DNA of 64,000 nt from Guadua angustifolia (lineage: Eukaryota > Streptophyta > Magnoliopsida > Poales > Poaceae): NCBI GenBank assembly GCA_036346375.1, contig CM070517.1, forward strand, positions 12,813,161-12,877,160. The letters are read 5' to 3'. The notes under the pieces were generated by a model, which was not told where the DNA came from, searched no databases, and was given only the letters and a program-made list of their open reading frames with translations. Below, one piece after another: positions 24,867 through 35,400 of the stretch (position 1 is its first letter; the number at the start of each line of letters is the position of its first letter). The position numbers were made by a program, and so were the translations under genes.

Positions 24867-25421
24867 TCCTCCCTATATTAAAGCCTGCAATGTTCCGGCT
24901 CAGGGAGGCTATCCACGTGTCAAGCGGCAATTTTGCAAAAAAGTCCATCCGTTTCTCCAAATTACGTATAGATCCCTGCGAATTTACAAAATGGTCCTTT
25001 GTGATTTTTTGTGAGGTGAAGAAAATTTTTCCCGGATTGCGTTTGGGTCCCTGGTTTGTTACTTTAGAAAAGATGCACCGTTAAATGCGAATCGCGAACG
25101 AGCCCTTTTCTAATTTTTGGGATAGCGGTGGGTCCAAAAATATAACAAATAGGTCCCGCTCTTTACGTCTGAGTCCTTTCTCCGTTTTTCGAAAAAATAT
25201 TTCCGTGCTCCGTTTTCCTCGTTTTCCGGGAAAATGTTTTTGTGCTCGTTTTCCTTTGGAAAAAAAAACAAATTCGTTTTTTCCCGGAAAAAATGTTTCC
25301 GTGGTCCGTTTTTCCTCGTTTTTTCCAAAAAAAAGCTTTTGTGGTCCGTTTTTTCTCCGGAAAAAAACACAAATTTATTTTTGTTCACGCGCGCGGCGTG
25401 CCGCCGCGCTTCCTTATCTAG
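24867..25421 (+). mobile_element. Non-autonomous Helitron (555 bp)
   Basis: The 3' end has a perfect 8-bp hairpin, GCGCGGCG-TGC-CGCCGCGC, then eight bases and CTAG followed by T (25418-25422). The 5' end, TCCTCCCTATATTAAAG, is preceded by A. This fits insertion between A and T. The interior is dominated by GAAAAA/TTTTTC and TTTCCGTGGTCCGTTTTTC-type repeats with no Rep/helicase. A related inverted copy is at 29583-30426. Confidence 0.78.
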
Positions 25422-25674
25422 TCCTCTACATGATGAATACAATGGTCGAATGATGCGCGCACCGTGCAGCTGGTACTGAAACGCAGCCGGAGATGGATTT
25501 CAAGGGTAGGAGAAAGGACGTGGGGATGCATGGAGTTGTGCTGATGAACTTGTTGGAATTGAAGTGGCAACCATTCAGGTATGCTGATTGGGCCATCGGG
25601 GAAAGTTGATTTATTCAGTAAACACGGGGAAGAAGACTAAGTTTGGGCGGTTAAAAAATCTAATGCTTATATGC
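25422..25674. other. Spacer between Helitrons, no gene recognised
   Basis: About 250 bp of mixed DNA with no recognisable feature. Confidence 0.4.
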
Positions 25675-26309
25675 GTCCCTTTAATAATAATAATATATAT
25701 ACTACGCCTGGTATATATATACTAAGTACCTCTGGAATTCCAAAATCACGAACAGGTCCTTCCATGGTTATTTTTCAAAAGGACCCTATAGTTCCGCAAA
25801 TTTGACATGGGCGCCGGTTCTTTGAACCCGAAAGATTTAAATCGCGAACAAGTCCTTCCACCGGTTATTTTGCATAAAAACCCTGTGGTTCTGCAAATTC
25901 AACCTGAGCACCGGTTCTTTAAACATGAAAGATTTAAAATTACGTTTAGGTCCAGTTATTTTGCGAAAAAATCCTGTGGTTCCGCAAAACGATACGAGTG
26001 CTGGTTCTTTAAACCCGGAAGATTTAAAATGACGTTTAGGTCCTTCCGGGAGCCGGTTCTTTAAACCTGAAAGATTTAAAATTACGTTTAGATCATCTCG
26101 GGTGCTGGTTTTTTAAACCCAAAAGATTTAAAATTATATTTAGGTTCGAGTATTTTGCAAAAAACCAGTGGTTCCGCAAATTTGACATAGGCGCTGGTAC
26201 TTTAAAGCTTGAAATATTTAAAATTATATTTAGATCCTTCTACCATTTTTACCACAAAAACTCCGAAGTGCGATTTACGCGGCGTGACGTAACGCACTGT
26301 ACTATCTAG
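25675..26309 (+). mobile_element. Helitron-like element made of tandem repeats
   Basis: Six or more degenerate units carry GGTTCTTTAAACCCGAAAGA, TTAAAATTACGTTTAGGTCC and GTGGTTCCGCAAA between 25740 and 26240. The right end, ACTATCTAG followed by T (26301-26310), is preceded by a weak GC hairpin (GCGTGACGTAACGC), as at a Helitron 3' end. The left end is not certain. Confidence 0.55.
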
Positions 26310-26674
26310 TTTAGATAGAAACTTCGGCACACACCCTTAAACCTGGTAGTTACAACTGAAGTACATGACTAGGGTTTATATTCCAACTGGTCTTAATCTA
26401 GAGGCTATAGTTTTAGAGGAATTTTACGGTGTATTATACTGGTAGTATATAGTGGATAGTAGAAATTAGATATAATCGTTGATTTGTTAAGCGTATTTCT
26501 ACTTCTTTGCTATTATAAGAAGTACAAATAAATTCTAACTAATATGATCTATTGGATCGAAAATAATGACCAGTTCTTATTGAATGCAAGATAAAAGAGC
26601 TCATAGTTTTAAGAGTGATGTGGCACAATCAGGAGGCTAATTTCATAGTCAACTTTAGATGTAAGGAGGATTAG
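26310..26674. other. Spacer, no gene recognised
   Basis: AT-rich DNA without repeats or coding potential that I can identify. Confidence 0.4.
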
Positions 26675-28462
26675 GGGTGAAAATGGGTCGGATACTACCC
26701 GGTGGGTATCGGATACGAATAGTATTTTTACGCGCTTTTTCGGATATAAATACGGGTATTTTTTTCTCGGGTCGGATACGGATAGTACCCGGGTAGCTGA
26801 GCGTCGGATTTGGAGCGAATTCGGAGCGAGCACTGCCCAACAAATACCCAAGAATCTCGAGCGGATACAGATACCCAGGGTTCGAATACCCAGGAGTATA
26901 AAATACATTCTATCAGGCATCACTAGCAGCAGCCATTAGCCCCACTCAGAGGGTAAGGTGGAGAATGGGGAACGTGACATCGTCGGTGGCGGCGTGGCTG
27001 CCCTTCTTCCCGCCGGAACCGGCGACTTACGAGGTGGTGGCAGAGGACGGCGGCAGGCTACGGATGACAGGGGTGTCGGTCGACGCCGGTGTAGAGGTGC
27101 ACGCGCTGCCCACCAGAGGTCACGCTGCTGTACTCCCACGGCAACACCGCCGACCTCGGCAGATGCTCGACCTCTTCCTAGAGCTCCGCGCCCACCTCCG
27201 CGTCACCATCATAAGGTTGGTCAGGGAGCTTGTAGGTTGTAGCTTCGCACGCACACGCCATAGTCTCCATTGCTTCCGCTACTTGTTTCCTCCTGGGCTC
27301 GAGTTAGTGGTGCATTCTACCGGTGTTCTTTCTTTCTTGGTGATGTGTTGTTGTGTGTATGTTCTCTATCCTGCATGGGTTTTATTTGCACAAATTGTTG
27401 CACAGTTGCGTTGTAGATGGTTACAACGGGCAAATTAAAGGATTCACGAATATGTTTTTCTAGAGAAAAGAGCACCAGGATTGTAGTATTTGTAATTGTA
27501 GACTGCTTATTTCACATGATGTATGGATTGATATATATATGCTAGGCACAAGTTTCTATATCTTACAATTAAGATTTATATATTTTTTATTAGATAAAGG
27601 ATATTAAATCCGGTCTCTGCAAGAGCACACAATCGAGTTCATACAAATATCACAGCCGTATAGCTGGAAAGAAAATGTAACAAACATAACTGAAAATCAA
27701 AAGCAAATTCTATAGTTGTTTCTCCATCCATTCTTGGCGAAAATGTCCAATGCCACAACCTCCAATGACCTGCTCACCATGCGGATGATCTCCCTATTGT
27801 TTTCAGGCTGCAATAATGTCGAATCGAGCCATATCTTGGCGCTGAAAGTAGCCTGCATAAAAGAAGATAATTGTTTTTTTTTGAAAAATGAGATCATTAC
27901 GCGTGCACCAAATCGCCTATAATATAGCTGCCCTCCCAAATAATCTTTGAACACTTAACCAATGACTCAGCATATTAAGATTTATATATGATAATCTGAT
28001 GCTTACAAAACCTAAGGGTACTTTCAGTTCTGTGTTATTTTGCATTGCAACTTGCAATTGAACCTCGGATGCTAGAATTCTTTATTTTGAGCATGCATTG
28101 AATTATGTGTGATAATGGGATCATGTGTGTTAGTTAAATTATTTTTATCACATACTTTGATCCTAGATAGTTTGCGTACTATTCGACTAAGTACCCGTTA
28201 TCCGTATTGTACCCGTCCGTATAATATCCGGTATCTGTTTTCTACCCGTTCGTAAATACCATGAAGTCCGAGCTCTAGGGAAAATTTGTTGAACGAACCA
28301 CACTCCTTCGTAGACGTCAGGAGTCCATTGATGAAAAGGGGCTGGGGAAAGCTTCTGTATCCTACCCGATTTTCCACTATCCGTACCCGTACCCATATCC
28401 GAAAAAAATAATTAGGGTAGGATATAGGATGACCTACTACCCGACTGTATCCGACCCGTTTT
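26675..28462 (+). mobile_element. TIR element (about 1.8 kb) carrying a hydrolase gene fragment
   Basis: The ends match as inverted repeats: GAAAATGGGTCGGATAC on the left and TAAAACGGGTCGGATAC in reverse complement on the right, followed by many GGATACGGGTA-type subterminal copies on both sides. The flanks AGGATTAG (26667-26674) and AGGATGAT (28463-28470) agree at 6 of 8 bases, a possible decayed hAT-length duplication. Inside is a fragment of a cellular gene (26966-27226) and a stretch at 27600-27960 with no recognised origin. Confidence 0.6.
26966..27226 (+). pseudogene. ABHD17-like alpha/beta hydrolase gene fragment, captured
   Basis: The frame starts MGNVTSSVAAWLPFFPPEPA, then TYEVVAEDGGRLRMTGVSVD and VHALPTRG. 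This is the N-terminus of plant ABHD17-type hydrolases, whose MGN start is an N-myristoylation-type signal. After PTRG a segment expected in the family is missing. The text then reads TLLYSHGNTADLG in a second frame (oxyanion region), and a one-base loss before the ATGCTCGACC stretch puts MLDLFLELRAHLRV back in the first frame. It ends at an intron-donor-like AAG|GTTGGT near 27215, which suggests genomic rather than mRNA capture. The catalytic Ser and later residues are absent. It is not expected to be active. Confidence 0.72.
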
Positions 28463-28920
28463 AGGATGATGTTTGGGTGCCCGGTCGGTTCAGTTCTGTA
28501 ATTTATTTGGATGTTTTCATTGACTGTGGTCTTTTGTGAGTAGAAAATAATATGAGCAAAATCCCTGACAAATGGGTGGGATGAGTATTTTTTTTTTCGT
28601 TTAGAGATGTCCCATGACAAAAATAATTCAATTTAGTTGTATATTTTCTTTGGATTTAGCTGTACCGAAGTTTCTGTTTGGTTCCAAATAGGGTGCAAAA
28701 ATCTTTTTTCTTTTTAGAACGATATTCAAAATTTCCTATGGTCAACCAATCACCAAATGGGCTTTGCTAAGCGGGTTTGATTTTTTTTTTGTCACATCTT
28801 GCCATATTCAAGTTAGGCATATTCGACTTTTGTGGCTAATTTGTTGGTAACAACGGTTGTGGCTAGCCACATTTTCTTTTGGGTCCTGCCTAGCTTGTTG
28901 TAGGCTTATTTTATAGCTTT
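28463..28920. other. Spacer, no gene recognised
   Basis: AT-rich DNA with homopolymer runs; nothing supportable was seen. Confidence 0.4.
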
Positions 28921-29153
28921 GGGCGTGTTTGTTTCAGCTTTGAATTCTTTAAAAACTGATTCTGGATTATGGTTGTAGAGGAATTGATTCTCCAAACGCT
29001 GGAATCTAAAAACACCTATGGAGTGGATTGTGGATTCTCTAGTACATATGGGTGGGTTGGATTGTGAGAATCGGATTCTAGGATCAGGTTGTTTGTCTTT
29101 GATTCTGCTTTTGGGGTCAGAATCCAGAATCAAAAGCTAAAACAAACAAGCCC
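28921..29153. mobile_element. MITE (233 bp) with GGGCGTGTTTGTTT ends
   Basis: The left end, GGGCGTGTTTGTTTCAGCTT, pairs with the right end, AAGCTAAAACAAACAAGCCC. The interior has paired GGATTC/GAATCC motifs. A target duplication could not be settled. Confidence 0.65.
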
Positions 29154-29582
29154 AAAATTTGTTACAAGTGTGGCGACTAATTTCAGCGCAATAAAAAAAT
29201 GTGGTTGAAAGTGTGGGAATCAATCAAACATACCCAAAGTCAGAAAATTGCCTTGTCCTAACATATCCAAAGAAAAATAGTAAAATATTGCATATTCCAC
29301 GCGTTTTTCATTTATGCACGCTCATGAAAAGATTTTTTTCATTAAATAAACTTTTTTAACTTAATTTAATAAATAGACACATCCCAAACTTTCTTAAAAA
29401 ATTAAAACCTACATACCATGCCTCTCCTTGTTATGTTTGTACTTTTTTCATTCAACTTCTCAAGAGCCAAACCACTTATGTTCATCTTATGATTTATTAG
29501 CTTGAGCTTGGTTTCCAACATTCCTTTGGATTGCATGCGTTGATGCATATGCGAAACCCAAACCCAGAAAACTTACAAACAA
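29154..29582. other. Spacer, no gene recognised
   Basis: AT-rich DNA; no coding or repeat signal identified. Confidence 0.4.
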
Positions 29583-30426
29583 CTAGGACAATAAGCGCGG
29601 CGCACGCCGTGCGCGTGAACGGAAAACAAATTTGCATTTTTTTTGAGAAAAAACGGACCACGAAACAATTTTTTTGGAAAAACGAGGAAAAACGGACCAC
29701 GAAAATATTTTTCCCGAGAAAAACGAGGGAGAGCGGACCACGGAAACATTTTTTTCGGGAAAAAACGAATTTGCATTTTTTTCCGGAGAAAAAACGGAAA
29801 AACGGACCACGAAAGCATTTTTTCCGGGAAAAACGAGGGAGAGTGGACCACGAAACATGTTTTCCGGGAAAAAGCAATTGCGTTTTTCGAGAAAAACGAG
29901 CACAAAAATATTTTTTCCGGAAAAAGCGAGCACGAAAATATTTTTTCCGGGAAAAACGGAGAAAGGACACGCAATTTGCGTTTTTAGGAGAAAAATGGAG
30001 CACAAAAATATTTTTTCGAGAAAACGAGGAAAAGCGAGCACGAAAATATTTTTCCGGAAAACGAGAAAAACGAGAAAGGACTCGCGTAAAGAGCGGGGAC
30101 CTATTTGTTATATTTTTGGACCCGACCGCTATCGAAAAAATTAGAAAAGGGCCCGCTCACGATTCGCATTTAACGGGCGCATCTTTTCGTAAAGTAACAA
30201 ACCAGGGACCCAAACGCAATCCGGGAAAATTTTTCTTCACCTCACAAAAAATCACAAAGGACCATTTTGTAAATTTGCAGGGACCTATATGTAATTCGGA
30301 GAAATGAACGGACTTTTTTGTAAAATCGCTGACTTGACACGTGGGCAGGCCCTCCTTTTGCGGGAACTCTTCCATCTTTATGTTCGGAGAAATGGACGTA
30401 CTCTTCCATCTTTATGTAGGGGATGA
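29583..30426 (-). mobile_element. Non-autonomous Helitron (844 bp), inverted relative to the one at 24867
   Basis: On the minus strand the 3' end is a GC hairpin (CGGCG-TG-CGCCG within GCGCACGGCGTGCGCCGCGC), then TTATTGTC and CTAG followed by T. The 5' end is TCATCCCCTACATAAAG after A. It shares with the + strand copy GGTCCCTGGTTTGTTACTTT, TGGTCCTTTGTGATTTTTTG and long CGGAAAAA/GGACCACGAAA arrays. No Rep/helicase frame exists. Confidence 0.78.
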
Positions 30427-30443
30427 TGCCCCACTGGCCCACT

Positions 30444-31886
30444 CACTACAACACGTCGGGCTTCCGATGGCGCCTATAAATGCCTTTAAAACCTTATAAA
30501 TGCCTTAAAAAGATTTTAGATGGCGTTTACATGGCGTCCAAAAAAATGGCGTCGGAAAAGTAATTGGCGGCGCTTAATTATCCACGGCGTTTATATGTGC
30601 CGTGAAGACTCTAACCGGCGTTTATAAGTCTTAGTGGAAGACTCTAACTGGCGTTTATAAGTGACGGGGTTCCTCTATCATGGCACTTTATAAGTGCCGG
30701 GTTCTCTCTATTTATGGCGTTTACAAGCGAGGGTTTTATATAGCATGGCGCTTATAAGCGTAGGGATCCTCTATTCGTGGCATTTAAAATCACATGTGTA
30801 CAATGACTTCCGAGGTCACCCATCTTATTACTACTCTTGTCCAAGCACGCTTAACTTCGAGTTTTTATAAGATCTAGTACTTGATGGTGGTATGATCACA
30901 TCGATATATAATCGTCCTCACTCCCTTAACCTCGTTAAACACCAGAACACCGATTTTCAATTATTTCAAATTAGCAAACTATTGAGGTAATTAGCAAAAT
31001 CATCATACGATAAGATCTCCAATTATATTCTTTTGGACACCAAATTCTAGTTTGCAAATACGAAATCCGAGCATATTTCTTAAAATAGACATAACTTTTG
31101 ACTCGTACCTCCAATCGGGGTGTTCTTTGGCTCATTGGAAAGATAACGAAAAGTAGCATCTGAAATTGATAAGTGTCACAAAATCGATGGTCGAAAAAAT
31201 TTGAATTTTCAAACAAAATATCAACGAAAATTGAATTTTCGGACAAAATTTGAAATTTTAGACAAAATATCATCGAAAACGAAATATTTGGACAAAAATT
31301 ATTGCAAATGGAATATGAGTTTCAATTATTTCAAATATAATATTATTTAATTTCATTTCTTTCAAATTCCCCGGTGTGGTATTCACGTTTATAAGCAAAT
31401 TCTGATCTTCCGGCGTTTATAAGCGAAATTCCACTCTATCTGGCGTTTATAAGCTGCTTATAAACGCTTAGGTATAGAGTGGAATTTCCGCGTTATAAGC
31501 AAATGAAGATCAGAACCCAAGATTATAAATCTTGGTATAAGTGGAATTCTGGCGTTTATAAGCTGTGAAGACTCTAACGGCGTTTATAACGCCATATAGT
31601 GGAATTCCGGCATTTATAAGCGTAGTGGTAGACTCTAACCCGCGTTTATAAATGCCCGGTATAGAGTGGAAATTCCCGACGTTTATAAGCGCGTGGAAGA
31701 CTCTAACCGGCGTTTAAAAGCCAGATAGAATGGAATTCTGGCATTTATAAGCGGTAGTAGACTCTAACCGGCGTTTAAACGCCGAAATTAAATGCTCGAA
31801 TGATAATAAACGCTTTAGCCTTATTAGGGCGTTTAGATTAAGCGCCGGTAAAATAAACGCCGGGAAATCCATGTTATCTTATAGTG
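30444..31886. mobile_element. Non-autonomous CACTA element (1,443 bp)
   Basis: The left end is CACTACAACA; the right end TCTTATAGTG is its near reverse complement (CACTATAAGA). The 3-bp duplication ACT flanks it (30441-30443 and 31887-31889). Both subterminal regions are packed with GGCGTTTATAAGC and its variants or reverse complement, the kind of subterminal repeat bound by CACTA transposase accessory proteins. No transposase frame is present. The right end lies 595 bp upstream of the PGAP1-like start codon. Confidence 0.88.
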
Positions 31887-31889
31887 ACT

Positions 31890-32481
31890 CTATGACGCAG
31901 TGCAGCCTTAAAAAAACCTAGGTGAAATCCTCCGACGAGCGCCGGCAGTCGCCGGCCCATGACGGAGGGCCGCAGTCGCCGGCCCATGACGGTGGTGGGC
32001 CCTCACCTGCCGTCCGTCCGTCCGTCCTTCAACATCGTGCGGCCCCAGATCCGACAGGGCACTGCCTCTGGGCTCCACAGGTCAGAGAGCCGGACCCCAA
32101 CTCCCCACCAAAGCTAAGCGGTAATCCACCCCATCGGTTTCTAATCTCCGTGGCTTCCCACCATCCCGCCGCCCTCCTCCAAATCTCCGCGATTTTCCTC
32201 CCTTTACCTCCTCTTCCTCCTCCTCGCCGGAGATCACTCGCGCTGCCCGGAGACGCTGCCGCGGAGCAGAACGAGCCGCGGATCGTGGTATTCGGCCGAG
32301 AAACCCCGCCTCTCCCAAGGTCTCCCGATCCCAAGCTGTCCCCAAGTCCAAGATCCCCTCTTCGATCCAGACTTCACCTTCCTTCCCTCTGGTTCCGCTC
32401 AAATCTTGGTGTTTTCTGCAGCTTAATGCCAAACTTGGAGCAAGGTTATAGCTTCCGTGGAGCAAGGTGATCTCGATCCCC
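31890..32481 (+). promoter_or_regulatory. Proximal promoter and 5' UTR of the PGAP1-like gene
   Basis: GC-rich, with a direct repeat of GCAGTCGCCGGCCCATGACG (31947 and 31972) and a CCGT run near 32012. No clear TATA box was seen. A TTTTCTGCAG at 32411-32420 looks like a splice acceptor, so part may be a 5' UTR intron. Confidence 0.5.
32426..32470 (+). promoter_or_regulatory. Upstream ORF (14 codons) before the PGAP1-like start
   Basis: ATG at 32426 opens MPNLEQGYSFRGAR and stops at TGA 32468-32470, 11 nt before the main ATG at 32482. It lies after the possible 5' UTR splice acceptor, so it would be kept in the mature leader. The main ATG has a good context (CCCCATGGG). A translational damping role is inference. 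Confidence 0.55.
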
Positions 32482-35400
32482 ATGGGTGGATTCGGGGGCA
32501 ACTGCAGGGTGGGGGCCGTGCTCTTGTTCTCCGCCTGGATCACGCTCGCGGCGCTCAACAGGCTGGTGCGGCCGGTGCCGAATGGCTGCATGATGACCTA
32601 CATGTACCCTACCTACATCCCCATCTACACCCCCAAGAACGTCTCCTCCGATAGGTACGGGCTGTTCCTGTACCACGAGGGGTGGAAGCAGATCGACTTC
32701 GACGAGCACGTCAGGAACCTCGATGGCGTGCCCGTACTCTTCATCCCCGGCAACGGCGGCAGCTACAAGCAGGTGAAGATGCTTGGATTGCTTTTTTCGC
32801 CTTGGAATTCACTTCAAAATGAAGCATTGCTACTTGCCTATCTTTTTGATTGAAGTAAACGAGAGCTTTACTTCTTCTTTTCAAACCCTAAGGTTTGAGC
32901 TCGTCCTCGGGTCGGATTCGGATCCTTTTCTCTCTTTTGAAATTCCATAGATATAGATGTCTCGACTGCCGAATCCTTGGCCCCAACAAAGGAAGGGATG
33001 CTAGCAAAGATCTGAGCATGAACAATATGTTGATGCACCTCATGACTCATGGGCTCATCATGGCTGTCGATGCACCGCTGCCCTAAAAGTCATAAAAAGC
33101 TTAGATCAATGTAACAGTCAACATGTTCTGAATTAGGAACATGTGCTGCTCATAGATTAGAGAATGGAAAGGATGTACATATTCTCTTCTGTTTTGCACC
33201 TTGTTCATCCTTAAGTCCTGATGTTATTCTGGCAAGCCAATGTGGCCTGTTTTAGTGGAAAAGAACATGAATTGGTCGGTTAGGTCCATATTTAAACTTG
33301 CCATAACCATGTCTGTTCTGCCTGTAATGCTATGTCAGAAGGATAGGCCAACTTAATGCTTAGAAAATACAGAGAGATGCTGACATTAACAAATTATGTA
33401 CTTATGATTATGCTTATTTTTGTTTTGAACGTATAGTACTACTGTTACTGATGATATAGTGATTGTTTCTTTTATTATTATGTTGTGCATCTAGGTCCGA
33501 TCATTGGCTGCAGAATCTTTCCGAGCATATCAAAATGGTCCACTTGAGCCTACATTTTATCAGGAAGCATCTGGTACCTTGTCAGTAAATGAACTTGAAG
33601 ATTTTTCAGTTCCATCACGATATGGCCGTATGCTGGATTGGTTTGCAGTTGATCTTGAAGGGGAACACTCTGCAATGGATGGTCGCATACTTGAAGAGCA
33701 TGCTGACTATGTTGTCTATGCCATTCACAGAGTAACCAATCCTAACTTTTAATATTGAATGTTAGTATAGTGTGTAATTGGCCTTTCATTCGTAACTTTC
33801 ATAATTTAAGCTAATATTATCATCCCCACTAAGTAGAAAATTTCTACTGAACTGGATTTTTAAAATATGCAATAAGATTATGTTTCTGCAAGCATTTTTC
33901 ATAATTTAGGCTAATATTATCATCCCCACCAAGTAGAAAATTTCTACTGAACTGGATTTTTAAAATATGCAATAAGATTATGTTTCTGCAAACAAATGCC
34001 ACAGAATTTCTTTTTTACTGCTACTAATTTATATCTGATTGTATGTATTTAGCTCCCATGTACATACTAATGCTTAAGGTTTTCAGATAGGTTTCATTGA
34101 ACACACTTGAGCATGATTTCATTCAATTGATTTTATCTGCAACTGGTCTTGTGCTTTGTAGATCCTTGATCAATACAAAGAATCTCATTTAGCACGATCA
34201 AAGGATGGTGTTCAATCCTCTGGTAACTTGCCATCCAGTGTTATACTGGTTGGACATTCAATGGGTGGTTTTGTAGCTCGAGCAGCTCTTGTCCACCCGG
34301 GCTTAAGGAAATCGGCAGTGGAAACTATACTGACACTCTCAAGCCCACACCAGTACTCTCCCCCCCTCTCTCTCTATATGTGTGTGTGGTTGTGGATGTG
34401 GTGTTTTTGTATATGTTGTGTTGCTTGTGGCTGGGTGGATGTGTGAAGTGTTACTCATGGTGTAAAATGATTGTTTATGCAGGTACCCTCCTATTGCACT
34501 ACAGCCTTCTTTGGGTCAGTTTTTCTCCCATGTCAATGAAGAATGGAGAAATGGATACAAGACAGGAGTATCACATACAAGCAGTCAAAAACTCTCAAAT
34601 GTTGTTGTTGTCTCTGTATCAGGTGGCATCCATGATTATCAGGTATCATTTTTTGCTGCTAGTACATTTTCGTTTTATATAGTTACTCTTATGCAGATTT
34701 GATTATGTTCATGTTATCTCCTTCAATAACAAGATGGCCTGCGCTGTGAATATGTAAGATCTATGACTGCTTGTTTGGCAATATGTGATAAACCTGTAGA
34801 GACTACAAAATCCCTACAAAATTTAGAAAAGAAGGCCATGTCTATAATATACTGGATCGAGATTATAAAACCTATATTCATTTTTCATAATTTTTACACC
34901 TCTAAAAAACAAGTTTCACGGTATGTCTCATAAAGTATTATATTTTCTTAGCTGGCACTCTTTTGTGAATGTTTAGTTATAAAGTTATCACTTTCTAATT
35001 TGAAAATATGAAATAAAATCATTTTTGTTCGTGTGCCAAATGATAAATACACACATTTGAAATGTGATCTTACTTCTACTGGTAATTTTTCATGGCATTT
35101 TTCAATTTGAAAAATTTCATAGGATTTCAGATAATTGATTTAGCATAAAAATGATTGTTGCATGGGTTTTTGTTGGACCTTGATGTTTGCATGCTTTCAA
35201 TGTTGACACTTCAACACTGAGTGTTGTTTCTGAAGTAGAAGCCAATTGAATGGCGAGTTTCCATTCTTTTTGATTCAGGTTAGGTCAAGGTTGGCCTCGC
35301 TGGATGGCATTGTACCTTCTACTCATGGCTTTATGGTAGGGAGCTCCAGCATGAAGAATGTTTGGTTATCCATGGAGCATCAATCTATCCTCTGGTGCAA

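Noticed and set aside
27697..27954. 85-residue minus-strand frame in the TIR element
   Set aside because: Looked protein-like but matched no family that I can name, so no gene was called.
29531..30307. 258-residue Lys/Arg/Phe-rich open frame and antisense partners
   Set aside because: They arise from AAAAACGG-type arrays inside a Helitron; all frames on both strands are open for the same compositional reason.
31922..32470. 182-residue frame upstream of the PGAP1-like gene
   Set aside because: It crosses a GC-rich leader and a likely splice acceptor; only its last 14 codons (the uORF) are likely to be in the mature leader.
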